Of a DNA stretch of 64,000 nucleotides, positions 1 through 9,806 are shown one piece after another; the first letter of the stretch is position 1, and the number at the start of each line of letters is the position of its first letter. Made by a program: the position numbers and the translations under genes. The notes under the pieces are model-generated. The model ran no database searches. It worked only from the letters and a program-made list of their open reading frames with translations, and was not told the origin of the DNA. This DNA comes from Pollenia angustigena. Lineage: Eukaryota > Arthropoda > Insecta > Diptera > Polleniidae. The stretch covers positions 42,780,308 to 42,844,307 of the forward strand of contig OV884056.1 of the NCBI GenBank assembly GCA_930367215.1, in the 5' to 3' direction.

Positions 1-206
1 CCTACCCCACTGCTGATTTTTTAATAAAATACATGAATTTAGCATTATTTTAGGTGATTTTTGTGCTTAAAATAGCACTTAGAGCAAACTTATCAAAATA
101 TAAATTTCGTTAAAATAAAAGTTGATATTCATTAGTTAACAAATTAGTTAAAGACAAGCAATTCATAAAAATATAATTTGTTTTGTTAAAATAAATAAAA
201 TTTACT
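1..206. other. AT-rich flank, no feature
   Basis: I see no coding signal, repeat end or RNA gene here. It could be part of the downstream intron of the SERF gene, whose last exon was not found in the window. Confidence 0.4.
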
Positions 207-342
207 GCCGGTTTAACGATGTCGAACGTCATCGTTCGCATAGAAAATTATATTTAAAACAAAAACAAAATTCGAAAATTTGTTTTTGTTTTAAATGTAA
301 TATTCTATGCGAACGTTAACGTTCGAAATCGTTGAACAGGCT
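207..342. mobile_element. Palindromic MITE, copy 1 of 2
   Basis: This is a near-perfect inverted repeat of about 136 bp. The left arm contains TTCGCATAGAAAATTA and the right arm its complement, around a centre of AAACAAAAACAAA / TTTGTTTTTGTTT. A second copy with the same stem lies at 18480-18620. Two unlinked copies of the same hairpin argue for a non-autonomous foldback or MITE family rather than a chance palindrome. The superfamily is unknown and no target duplication was resolved. Confidence 0.7.
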
Positions 343-784
343 GATAATAAAATACTACTGGAAAAACTGTAGCGTGCGTTACGTAGCGTGCGTCACAAAG
401 GGTTCACGGCTTTTGTCAAAAAATCACAATATTTTTTGGCTGCAAATAAGTGCGTTTAGAATTCTATTATACTCATCTTTCATTTAGGAATCAGATTTTG
501 TATACCTTATCATGCAAAATTCGCTAAAAATTAGGAAAACGCACTTCAACCTTTGAAGTTACTTCCACTTTTTGTAGGGTGCGTCACAAAACTTTGTGAT
601 CAATTATTTCGCAACCAAAAACTTGCTAAGAAATTATGATATATGCCATTCGTAAGTACATATTAATGTCACTAAATACTATATATAAGTTGAAGCTATC
701 TTTTTTGAATGACCAAAAAATGTGTATATTTCAATCAAAAAACGCGTGCGAATGTAGCGTTCGTCACGCAGGATTTGCCCATAT
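343..784. other. AT-rich stretch with four GTAGCGTGCGTCAC motifs
   Basis: There is no gene here. The 14-base motif GTAGCGTGCGTCAC occurs four times with small changes, at 369-382 (ending TTAC), 383-396 (exact), 574-587 (GTAGGG) and 754-767 (GCGTTC). All four are on the same strand. The motif is far more GC-rich than its surroundings. It may be the remains of a repeat terminus or a repeated binding site. Confidence 0.5.
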
Positions 785-934
785 GTAATTTTTTTTGTAA
801 AAATAATTTTAATTATTCGTTATTCTCTTCAATTAATCGAATAATTTTTTAGATTTAATCGTTTGATTGAACGAACAAAAACAATTATTGGAATTATTCG
901 AGCAAAGTTGAAAGGCTTATAATTGACAACTCTA
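785..934 (-). mobile_element. hAT terminal fragment
   Basis: This is an inverted-orientation copy of the left end of the complete hAT element at 56375-57454. It shares the run of ATTCG/CGAAT-rich sequence and ends in TTGACAACTCTA, which is the complement of a TAGAGTTGTCAA terminus. Only about 150 bp of the element is present. Confidence 0.65.
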
Positions 935-1111
935 TTGTAAGCAGAGTGAAAAAACAAAAAGTATGTAATAATTCTAACAAATACGAAATTCGAAGGAAAT
1001 AGGTATTTTTGCATCGTTCTGCACTAACTAAATAGTAACTTAGCAAAGAAACAGTCGCCACCGATCAGGAACTATTGTCATAATTCTTTGAATTACTACT
1101 ATCCATACATT

Positions 1112-1218
1112 CAGGCTTGTCACAGAAATCAATTCCGATCAAAAGTGATTTCATTTTATGCAAAGCATGATACGAAGTTACTTCTACTTTTGATCGGAAT
1201 TGATTTGTGACAGGCCTG
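1112..1218. mobile_element. Short hairpin MITE
   Basis: Inverted arms begin CAGGCTTGTCACA on the left and end TGTGACAGGCCTG on the right. Both continue through ATCAATTCCGATCAAAAGT. The total is 107 bp with a loop of about 35 bp. No clear target duplication was found. It lies in the intron downstream of SERF exon 2. Confidence 0.6.
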
Positions 1219-1762
1219 ATCAACTACACAAGAACACAATTTTAATATGTGAAAAGTATGTATGTACATGCACTTGTTCCTCTAAAGGCCATCTCAAAAT
1301 TAACACATTTTCACTTTTTGCACGAAATTATAAACAGTAGTCATATCTAAACACTGTAAAAATAGCAATTCAATTTCTCTAGTAGTTTGCAAAAACATGC
1401 TGGTATACCCCTTTGTGATATAAGGTATACGTTTGCAAATTAATCTTAAACGATTTTGAAATCGATTTTGAGGTTCGACTAATCGATTTAAAAAAAGAAA
1501 TAAAAAAGTCGATCGAAAAATCGAAAATCGTTTTCGAGTCCATTTACCAACAAGCAAATAGAAAACAAGTAGTTGGCTCTTTGAGGCTTTCTTCTATTAT
1601 TATACCATGGGCTGCTTTGACCGGTCTGAATTTCGCAAAAACTATCGATTTTTAAAAGTTTAATGACCCTCATATTAAAAGACGAGTATTCAGGACTTAT
1701 ATGTACATATGTAAAAATTTACAATTAAATTATTCAATTAAACATTTAGAAATAGTACGTAC
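1219..1762 (-). other. SERF intron 2 (partial), no exon seen
   Basis: This follows the donor site GTACGT at 1762-1757 on the minus strand. I looked for the expected third SERF exon, a short Lys/Glu-rich tail, and did not find it here or further left. It is probably outside the window. Confidence 0.45.
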
Positions 1763-2216
1763 CTTTGTTTTCGTTGATCAACGGTTAAATTGTCAGTACG
1801 TTTGCCTTTATTTTGTTCAGCCTGTTTTTTGGCGTTCTTTTGACGGGCTAAATCACGTTGATTTCCACCTAAAAGACCAAAATAATATTAACAATACAAA
1901 ACGACTATTTCAAAATTTGTTTTAAATGTTATTTAAACGAGTCACATTTGAGCTCGCATTCTAAAAACAGGTAGAAAAATGCATTGGAATTGGCAATCGA
2001 ATCAATTGATTTTACAACAAAAATTGGTGGCAAAAGCTATAAATAAATTTATTTTTACACGCAATACAAAAACAAATAGATTTTTTAAAAAATTTTTCTT
2101 TTTTTGCATTTTTGAGATAGAACATTAACAATAAAAAAAATTTATTACAGCACCATTTTTCCTCATCAAAGAATTTTTTTGCACAACACTTTTATGGAAA
2201 TTAACTTACGAGTCAT
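1763..2216 (-). CDS. Serf: SERF-family protein, 5' part of the gene
   Basis: Two coding exons are visible on the minus strand. Exon 1 is 2216-2210 (ATGACTC) followed by donor GTAAGT. Exon 2 is 1868-1763, preceded by acceptor TCTTTTAG and followed by donor GTACGT. Joining them gives 37 complete codons beginning MTRGNQRDLARQKNAKKQ, with GKRTDNLT further on. This is the N-terminal signature of the small EDRK-rich factor (4F5/SERF) family. Family members are about 60 residues, highly basic and conserved from insects to mammals; the human homologues modify amyloid aggregation and bind RNA. The phase works (C plus GT makes Arg4), and the second exon ends two bases into a codon. The last exon, a Lys/Glu-rich tail, is not in view and should lie left of the window. 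An antisense ORF over exon 2 is a shadow. The call is strong for the family, but the gene is incomplete. Confidence 0.88.
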
Positions 2217-2460
2217 GTTTGCTGATTATTTGTTGTGAAATTGAAGGACTCTTTTTGTTATTGCGTGGCCAAAACGCCAATTTCCTTTTGCGGAACTTCT
2301 ATACAAATTAAAAGTCTGTGTTCTGGATATTTCTAATTTTTTTCCTTGTTCCCGTTCAGTGCTGGCAACGTTTCAATTTAGTGATGTTATTTCGTTTTTA
2401 TTATTCGTTCGTTTTTGTACACTCTATTTTTGTGTGACAGCAAGCACATGATTGTTTTTA
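2217..2460 (-). promoter_or_regulatory. Probable SERF 5' UTR and promoter
   Basis: This is the region directly upstream of the SERF start codon. On the minus strand it contains GTTGCCAGCACTGAAC at about 2355-2370, similar to the CAGCxCTG-type core promoter element of housekeeping fly genes. There is no TATA box at a fitting distance. The transcription start cannot be placed from sequence alone. Confidence 0.35.
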
Positions 2461-2696
2461 TGTAAAACGGCGTTACTACACTACAGAGTTGTATTTATAG
2501 ATATAGGTATGAAAAAATAACGGATATTCCAGTGCTTAAAACTTAATATAAATTATAGTGTTATTACTTTACAACCGAGTTGAATTTGTTTGAAAATGAG
2601 AAAACGAGAATGTAATAAAATTTGATATGTACATGTAAAAAATGTAAGTTATATGAGTTAATATTTGAGTTTTAAATTATGAAATAGTTCTTGACA

Positions 2697-3216
2697 TTAG
2701 TGCTGGGATACTATCGATATTTCTCAATAGTTCCGATTTCACTATCGATATATCGATATTACTGAATGTTTGTACTCAAGTAGGAACACTTTAACTAGTT
2801 TTTAATCAGGCTACAGTTCGTTGTTTATATCACTTTATTGAACATATGAGACGTATCTATGTAAGCACTAGGGCTTACAATCGGGAAATTTTCGGGATAA
2901 GGCGAATCCCGAATCTCTTTAGTAGTCTTTAGTATTTTTACATTTTTTTTAAAAACTTGCATTAAGATACTTGTATTTGTTGACAAAAAAAGCTTAAGAT
3001 ACATATGGACAATTTTAAATTGTAACTGAAAGTTTTAAATATATTTCGACAGTCTTATAATATATTTAACAAATTTTAAATGTTTGGATAATTTCAAATT
3101 ACATTTAGGCTGGGTTTATAGAAAAACAATTTAGAAAGAAGCGGGTTTTTCACCTTGCAGATTTCTAATTAAAACAATAAAGTCAAACGAACTTGAAAAG
3201 ATTTATTTCATGCGGT
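2697..3216. other. TATCGATA cluster and plain AT-rich DNA
   Basis: ATCGATA-type octamers cluster at 2709-2760, following TAGTGCTGGGATA. A second cluster with a similar end (CATCCCTA on the right) lies at 4262-4365. The two may be decayed termini of one element, or DRE-like sites (TATCGATA is the DREF site in Drosophila). The rest of the stretch shows nothing. Confidence 0.3.
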
Positions 3217-3229
3217 TTTGGAACAATGT

Positions 3230-4120
3230 ATGTACCTTAGGGTGGTTACAAAAAATCAATGTTGGATTTTTCATCGGCGCAACTCCCTAATATGTGCCAA
3301 TAGCATAGAAAATGCGATTGACAAAGTTTCAGCCCAATCGAATAACGCTAACATGTGCCTCATTGAGAATAAATTAGGGGAAAACAGCGATTTTTCACTA
3401 AAATTCGTATTTCTTTGCCTTTATAACTGAAACCGTTCATTCTAGGAACCTGAGGTGGGTCTTGTTTTATAGGAAATTTTATTCTTATTAATTTTGATAT
3501 TGATAGTTTTGTTCCTTATACCAATAGATAAAGTGATATTTAGCATTAATTAAGGACAAAGAAATACGAATTTTAGTGAAAAATCACTGTTTTCCCTAAT
3601 TTATACTCAATGAGGCACGTGTTGGCGTTATCCGATTGGGCTTAAACTTTGTCAATCGCATTTTCTAGGCTATTGGCACATTTAAGAGGGGAACACCAAA
3701 AGATAGCCTCCAAATAAAATTTACCATATCTTGTAACGACCCTATAGGGTGGTTACCAGAAATCAATGCTGGATTTTCCGTCTGGGCAGCCCACTAATAT
3801 GTGCCAATCGGATAGAAAATGCGATTGACGAAGTTTCAGTCAAATTGGATAACGCTAACATGTGTCTCATTGAGCATTAATTAAGAAAACCGCGATTTTT
3901 TACTAAAATTCGTATATCTTTGCCTTTATAACCGAAACCATTCATTCTCGGAACCTGAGTCGAGTCTTGTTTGATAGGAAATTTTATTCTTATTAATTTT
4001 GACTTTGATAGTTTTGTTCCTTTTACCAATAAATAAAGAGATATTTAGCATTAAATAAGGACAAAGAAATACGATTTTCCACTAAAATTTGTATTTCTTT
4101 GTCCTTAATTAATAATGGAA
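3230..4120. repeat. Tandem pair of foldback units (about 515 bp)
   Basis: The segment 3230-3425 recurs inverted at 3555-3700, with a loop of about 120 bp, forming one foldback unit. The same arm and loop recur in direct orientation from about 3745, with a shortened inverted arm ending near 4115. Matching landmarks include AATATGTGCCAAT and GCGATTGACAAAG. The spacing from unit to unit is about 515 bp. Short ORFs inside are repeat sequence, not genes. The family is unknown. Confidence 0.65.
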
Positions 4121-4140
4121 TAATAATAAGATTTGTGCAT

Positions 4141-4148
4141 ACATATAC

Positions 4149-4237
<89 letters not shown>
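4141..4237. repeat. (TA)n microsatellite
   Basis: This is a nearly pure run of about 85 bp of alternating T and A, led by ACATATACATATACAT. It directly follows the truncated second foldback unit. It produces spurious Ile-Tyr ORFs on both strands. Confidence 0.95.
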
Positions 4238-4238
<1 letters not shown>

Positions 4239-4261
4239 TAAATTTTTTAATTTGGTAATAC

Positions 4262-4365
4262 GTTCGATATATCGATATTTTTGAAATAATAAATATCGAT
4301 ACTCTTAAAAGATATCGATTCGATTTATATCGATATATTTTTTCAATTTGCCCATCCCTACTGAT
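4262..4365. other. Second TATCGATA cluster
   Basis: Five ATCGATA-like motifs occur within about 70 bp, ending in CCCATCCCTACTGAT. See the matching cluster at 2709-2760. It may be an element end or a group of DREF-type sites. Confidence 0.3.
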
Positions 4366-4399
4366 TAGCACCTTTCTGAAGGAACCAAAGTAACAGGAC

Positions 4400-4633
4400 T
4401 GTTGGAAATAAAACTATTTTTGAAAGTATATTCTATTCAAGTTTAAACAATTTATTTATTTTAGGAAATTAACTTCAAAATTAATAGTTTCTTTTCAATA
4501 AAAATTATTTCCAACTAAATTAAAATAAAATTATTTGATATTACTATCAAAGTACATAAGTTAAAAATTTTCTGTTTAATTGAGGTATATTGATTAAAAT
4601 AATAAATATTGTCTAAAGTAGTTGTTCACAACA
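4400..4633 (-). repeat. BEL-2 3' LTR
   Basis: This is a 234-bp LTR, and on the minus strand it is the downstream one. It is preceded on that strand by the purine-rich CGATGGGGAGAA at 4634-4645, a convincing polypurine tract, which fixes the orientation. Confidence 0.88.
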
Positions 4634-4845
4634 TTCTCCCCATCGTAAAATCACATTTTAACCAAAATATCATTCGTAGAATCCGTTGATTGTCTAACGT
4701 TAAGTTTGGCTAGCCTTGTTACTGGTCTATTAAACACACCACCTCCTGTTTGAACTGTAGCACTTCTTACATTTCCATCATTAGATCTGCAGACTGATTT
4801 AACTATACCTTTAGGCCAATTATTTCTGGGTAGATTTGCTGTTCA
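4634..4845 (-). pseudogene. BEL-2 pol C-terminus (DUF5641-type) and polypurine tract
   Basis: The minus-strand reading from about 4840 to 4646 contains NLPRNNWPKGIVKSV and a later RPVTRLAKL, followed by a stop. This is the typical C-terminal domain of BEL/Pao integrases. It is in the same direction as gag and lies next to the polypurine tract and 3' LTR. It breaks abruptly near 4840, where sequence of the opposite orientation begins. Confidence 0.75.
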
Positions 4846-5275
4846 AATTTATGAACATATTAAAAATGAAATTTCAAAAGTCAAGGAAACAAAAGTTTAT
4901 ATTTCCTGAAATATCTGAACTACATGTAATGGCAGAAAATATAATTTTTCGTAAAATGCAATACGAGTAGTTTAAGGACGAATTTGCTATTTTATCGAAC
5001 AAAGGTAGAGAAGTTCCAAAATCAAGTGCCTTATATAGATGTTCTCCTTTTATTGATGATAACCTGGTGATTAGAATGAATGGAAGAATTGGTTTGGCAT
5101 CCTGTATACCAGAAAATTTAAAACGTCAAATAATTTTACCAAGAAATCACTATTGCACATAATAATTAATACAACACTTCCATGCAAAATTTCATCACAT
5201 TCATCATGATACGTGTCTTAATGAATTGCGTCAATACTATTACATTCCACGATTAAGAGTTGAATTAAAAAAGGT
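4846..5275 (+). pseudogene. Inverted fragment of BEL-2 integrase N-terminus
   Basis: The plus strand, opposite to the rest of the element, encodes PFIDDNLVIRMNGRIG followed by ILPRNHY. After a stop, there are remains of the HHCC zinc-binding region with HIHHDTCLNELRQYYYIP. This matches the part of BEL/Pao pol just before the integrase core. Its orientation shows an internal inversion between 4846 and 5275. Confidence 0.7.
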
Positions 5276-6832
5276 ACGTAGCAACCAGTGAAAGTTCCAT
5301 TATTGTGTAAAGTAACGGGCAAAATCTTAAAAAAAGTTTTTTCGCCAATATTCGAACTCGAATGTGATGTGACAGTAGACTTCTGGCTAAATTTGTGGAG
5401 CAATTTGTGGTGTCTGGCCTCGCAGCATTCAATTGGGCACTTTGAATTAAAACAGCGGTAATAGCCATGCTTTTGAAGACATAAACGACACAACTTAAAT
5501 TCATGAACTTTGTCCCAACGATCGGACAGCTTTAACTGAGAAAACTTCTCACATGATTCCACCAAATGATTTTTATTACAGATAACACATATTTTTTGAA
5601 CAATGGCTGATTTCTCCATTTCGTGCTCATGTATGTTTCCAGTTATTTTATGTGAACTTAATAAAGGACTAACTTTAGATACTGCCTCAGCTATATCAAA
5701 TAACCATTTCGAAAACACAAATATATTAGCAACTTTAGCTGCTACATGCATGGCCAATTTAGTTTTGTCTGGGCTGGCAACTTGTCCACGAGTTCCTGAA
5801 GAAGTAGCGGGTTATTTCTGTGAGCCTCTAATCCAGAAGCTTCAAGGGTTGAACAAAGATTTCTAACTGAAATAGCATAGTTTATAAGAGTATCAAGTTT
5901 ATCTGCTTTCGGAGCCGCTTCTGAACGAATTTTATCCAGAAGCGTATTAATTATTATTTCTGGTCTACCAAACATCATCTTAAGCGTGCGAATCACCTCT
6001 GGCCCATTTCTCGGCAACAAAGGTGGCAACTTACAGCATCAAGGGCTTTTCCTTTTAAACATCTTTGCAGCCTTAAAAGATTTTCGGAATCAGAATAACC
6101 ACATAGCTTTGTACTTTCTTCAAAAGAACTAAAAAATAGAGGCCATTCTTCAGCTTTCCCAGAAAAGATAGGCAAATCGGTTGTCAGGGCCTTTCTTGCT
6201 AAAAGTTGACGTTTTGTTAAAGGCTGTTCATGATCCAGCAAATTTATTTTAGGTATTCCACCTTTCTCCATATGTTGCTGGTGTTTTCCTTCCAAACGAA
6301 CGGGTGACCTACCTAGGGAAGTTCGTATTTGGGCTGGTGGGAAGTTTGGTAAATTCGTAACCCATTCCCTTGTACGAGAAATCGCTTCACTATAAGTACT
6401 TCCTATGCAGTCCTCTGACATTGCGAGAATCTCAAATTTTCTTTGTAGATATCGGGATTCTAAAGCTTTTTCTTCATTAAGACGTTGAAGTTCCAAATTA
6501 AGCAAACGTTGCTTTGAAGATGTGGCAGAACATATTGATGCAGGCTTCGATTTATTTACGATTCGTTCACTTACTGTTCTGTTGTTTGTTGCTTTTTTCT
6601 TGCACTTGGAACATATCCAATCATGGTTCTCTACAGAGTCGGTTACGCCAGCGCATGAGAAGTGATACCATGTGTCATATATATCGCATTGGACCATCTC
6701 GTCTGCATTCTCCATGTTGCATTGGCCGCAACTGTTTAATTGGTTATCAGGAACATTTTCCGCTTTACCCTCGCCGATTTGATCACCGGGACCATTTGAG
6801 CTATTATCATTATTTGGCGGTGTACGAAACAT
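5276..6832 (-). pseudogene. BEL-2 gag with PHD finger and zinc knuckles, frameshifted
   Basis: The reading starts at ATG 6832, only 27 bases inside the 5' LTR. Residues 35-80 form a PHD-type zinc finger (CGQC, HFSC, CSKCKKK), as found in one branch of BEL elements. A coiled, charged stretch follows, then the gag-like DUF1759 region (LPIFSGKAEEWPLFFSSF). A frameshift near 6025 moves the reading to the ORF ending at 5742. A second shift near 5745 moves it to the frame with the zinc-knuckle cysteines (CVICNKNHLVESCEKF, CRLCLQKHG). The reading ends at the beginning of the aspartic protease domain (FFKILPVTLHNN), where the inverted segment starts. The product is broken by frameshifts and truncation. 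Plus-strand ORFs over it are shadows. Confidence 0.85.
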
Positions 6833-6859
6833 TCTTTAGTTATTATTAATTTTGAAGAT

Positions 6860-7093
6860 TGTTGGAAATAAAACTATTTTTGAAAGTAAATTCTATTCAA
6901 GTTTAAACAATTTATTTATTTTAGAAAATTAACTTCAAAATTAATAGTTTCTTTTCAATAAAATTTATTTCCAACTAAATTAAAATAAAATTATTTGATA
7001 TTACTATCAAAGTACATAAGTTAAAAATTTTCTGTTTAATTTAGGTATATTGATTAAAATAATAAATATTATCTAAAGTAGTTGTTCACAACA
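6860..7093 (-). repeat. BEL-2 5' LTR
   Basis: This is the upstream 234-bp LTR on the minus strand. The gag ATG lies only about 27 bases from its edge. I do not recognise a tRNA-complementary primer site in that short space, so part of the leader may have been lost. Confidence 0.85.
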
Positions 7094-7402
7094 GGGACTA
7101 TAAGGTATTTTATTGCAACTTTAGATAATGTTCTAAATTGGATTTGATTCGCAACCCAAAGGTAATCAAACCAGCAGACTTTTCCTCTAATGGTCGTTCA
7201 TTGTTTTATCCTATGCTCACAATTGCAATTGCATTTTTATTTTATTTTTTTAACAACATCATAAACCTATCTTACATTTCCGTACCTATGTACACACAGA
7301 AAAAAATCAATGTAAAATTTTTGGTCGCGTTGTAAAGCAAGTTGCGCCGTCTTGTTGCAACCAAATGTCGTTGATGTTAAGCTGATTAATTTTTGGAAAC
7401 AA

Positions 7403-7482
7403 AAAATCAGTGAGCAGGCTACTATTTATATAAAATCAGTAAGCTGGCTCCTATTTAAATAAAATCAGTGAGCTGGGCTCCT
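7403..7482. repeat. 29-bp tandem repeat inside the mariner relic
   Basis: Three copies start with AAAATCAG(T) at 7403, 7432 and 7461, an exact period of 29. Each continues with a variant of GAGCTGGCTCCTATTTA. Confidence 0.8.
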
Positions 7483-7654
7483 TGCTGATTTCGCAAGAAA
7501 AAAAGGCCATTGAAGCCGTCAGAGTGTAAACCGCGTGTAAGCAGGATCACTAGCGCTCGCCATTTACCGTAACGGCAGCTCCTTTCAGATTTTGAAAGAA
7601 AAAGGGCCCTTGAAGCCGCCAGCGTGTTAGACGCACCAAGCAGTCAATTTTAAT
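7483..7654. repeat. About 97-bp duplication inside the mariner relic
   Basis: The block at 7483-7557 (CTCCTT, then GAAGCCGTCAGAGTGT) is repeated at 7579-7654 (CTCCTT, then GAAGCCGCCAGCGTGT) with moderate divergence. It duplicates part of the transposase reading. Confidence 0.6.
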
Positions 7655-8819
7655 GGATGTAATGGTGACTCGCTAGCCGCTTAAGAATTGTCTTTGCTCA
7701 AAATGCGGTAGTTTTGCTTATTAACGTAGCCATTTAACCAGAAATGAGCTTTATAACCTAAACACAATTCTTTGATAAAAAATGATCTTCTTCTTTGGCC
7801 AGTTTCAGTTGAGCCCAATCAGCACAAATACGACGCAAACGATGATCGTTTGGCTTCAATTTTTTCACGAGCTGTATTTTAAAGGCAAATAAGCCAAGAT
7901 CCTTATGTAAAATTGTAGTCGAAGGACAAGGGCCAACAAGTTGATAACGACGACGAATCAACTTTTCGCCGTCTTCTTTAATACTTTGCACTACAACAGC
8001 AATATTCTCTTCGGTACACACATTTTTTTATCTTGTTGATGGTTTTAAATCAGCGGTCATCACAAAGACAGACAGTTAAAAATGTGTATGTGGTGGTGAG
8101 TGCAAAGAGAGGAAAATAAATTTACTCGTTTGAGACATTAACTATGTGTTTTGTTCTTGTTTTTTAAAATTGGGGCTTTTTACAATTGTTTCGTTAACCT
8201 TCGTGTTGTGTGTGTGTGAAATTCACGAAAAGTGCTCGGCCCCCGGGGGCATAGCGTGATGATCGCTGTTTTAAATCGGGAAGAGTAAAATTAGTGCGAA
8301 CTGCACGAATTTCTTGCTCACTAGGCCGATTATATTTATCGTAAAATGAACGAAGTGCTCTATGAACTTCGCGAACAGATTGGTTTTTTCAAGGTTTATT
8401 TTCATAATTTGGAAGCGTTGATCTTGCGTTAAACGATTCATGATGACTTGCCAAACCTTACGTTTCCACATGCAAGTAATTACTTGCAAGTACTTTATAC
8501 GTATTATCAACGAAAAATAAAGGAAACAGCCGATTGGCTGAAAGTACAAAAATTGTGTGAATGTTAGTTAAAAAGTGTGATACCATGTTCACACGGACAG
8601 CAATATTCGTGTTTCGCTCTCTTATTCCTGTTTCTCGCCCCAAACATGACTGAAACGACTTGTTTCCCCATACAAAATTTTGTGAGCGAAACAGGTCGTT
8701 TCATTTTGAAACAGGCTGCGAAACAGGAAAAATGTACTATCATCTCTAATTTTGATAACAATTATCGTTAGTTTATCTGAACTCAAAAAAATCAAAACAA
8801 AATAAAAATTGATGTTTAA

Positions 8820-9287
8820 GGCCAGTTTACACGGTAATACAATGTATTACGACTTTGTAGAATCAAAATATTATGAAATTCTCTCCGTGTTTAAAAGAAA
8901 AAAATAAAAATCTTTTGTAAGTATAATTCATGTTTACACGGATGGTATAAGTAAAATCAAAAATAATAACAAAAAAGCAGATGGTTGCAGTTTTAAATAT
9001 TTACAAAAACAATATGAAAATTTCCTGAGTTGAATTTAGTTGTTTTTGTAATTGTATAAAAATGCTATCACCTTTAATGTACTCCGTTAAAATACACCTC
9101 TGGTGTGATGAGAATACATAAGTTTCTAAAATGGTTTAGAAAAAAACCATTTACCGACCGCTTGTCAGATTTTGTATCCGTATTCTCTCTTACTCAATAC
9201 ATTTTGCTTTTACATGATAAGATTTTTCTCATTCTACATAATCTTTCGACATGTCGTAATACATTATATTACCGTGTAAACTGGCCT
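8820..9287 (+). mobile_element. TTAA-flanked piggyBac-like MITE 1
   Basis: This element of 468 bp is flanked by TTAA at 8816-8819 and 9288-9291. The termini are GGCCAGTTTACACGGTAATA and its complement. It has no transposase gene. TTAA target duplication is the hallmark of piggyBac-type elements. The sequence is nearly the reverse complement of the neighbour at 9340-9806. Small ORFs in both copies (residues MMRIHKFLKWFRKK) mirror each other and are not supported as genes. Confidence 0.82.
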
Positions 9288-9339
9288 TTAATAAAATAAA
9301 GTGATAATTATCAAATAATAATATTAATAAAAGTATTAA

Positions 9340-9806
9340 AGGCCAGTTTACACGGTAATATAATGTATTACGACATGTCGAAAGATTATGTAGAATGAGA
9401 AAAATCTTATCATGTAAAAGCAAAATGTATTGAGTAAGAGAGAATACGGATACAAAATCTGACAAGCGGTCGGTAAATGATTTTTTTCTAAACCATTTTA
9501 GAAACTTATGTATTCTCATCACACCAGAGGTGTATTTTAACAGAGTATATTGAAGGTGATAGCATTTTTATACGATTACAAAAACAACTAAAATCAACTC
9601 GGGAAATTTTCATGTTGTTTTTGTAAATATATAAAACTGCAACCATCTGATTTTTTGTTATTATTTTGGATTTTACTTTTACCATCCGTGTAAACATGAA
9701 CTATACTTACAAAAGATTTGATTTTTTTCTTTTAAACACGGAGAGAATTTCATAATATTTTGATTCTACAAAGTCGTAATACATTGTATTACCGTGTAAA
9801 CTGGCC
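9340..9806 (-). mobile_element. TTAA-flanked piggyBac-like MITE 2
   Basis: This copy of 467 bp lies opposite to MITE 1 and is flanked by TTAA at 9336-9339 and 9807-9810. Only 44 bp separates the two flanked copies. That spacer also exists in the uninterrupted family C copy at about 35910-35960, so these were two independent insertions. Confidence 0.82.

Larger units (their letters stand above)
4400..7093 (-). mobile_element. Decayed BEL/Pao LTR retrotransposon (BEL-2)
   Basis: Two LTRs of 234 bp (4400-4633 and 6860-7093) bound about 2.2 kb of internal sequence read on the minus strand. They start TGTTG and end CAACA, and I count about five differences between them. The flanks are AGGAC and GGGAC, an imperfect 5-bp target duplication. 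The internal part keeps gag with a PHD finger, an inverted piece of integrase and the end of pol. Reverse transcriptase and RNase H are gone. It cannot be autonomous. Confidence 0.88.
7318..8441 (-). pseudogene. Mariner-type transposase relic 1
   Basis: The minus strand starts at ATG 8441 with MNRLTQDQRFQIMKI. Pieces in changing frames follow: VREVHRALRSFYDKYNRPSE, then RRRYQLVGPCPSTTILHKDLG and LKPNDHRLRRICADWAQLK (ORF 8021-7758), then HFWLNGYVNKQNYR, and finally NDIWLQQDGATCFTTR near 7330. The order and motifs are those of the mariner-like family also present at 60934. QQDGAT marks the second catalytic Asp. About 220 bp of unrelated sequence (about 8025-8243) interrupts the helix-turn-helix region. 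The catalytic part is expanded by short tandem duplications. The gene is dead. Confidence 0.8.

Noticed and set aside
3218..3430. 70-residue ORF
   Set aside because: It is part of the duplicated foldback arm. The second copy has a broken frame.
4023..4371. Overlapping Ile-Tyr-rich ORFs on both strands
   Set aside because: They are translations of the (TA)n microsatellite.
9105..9522. Two ORFs with the same peptide (MMRIHKFLKWFRKK) on opposite strands
   Set aside because: They lie in the mirrored TTAA-flanked MITEs, have no known motif, and reflect the repeat rather than a conserved gene.
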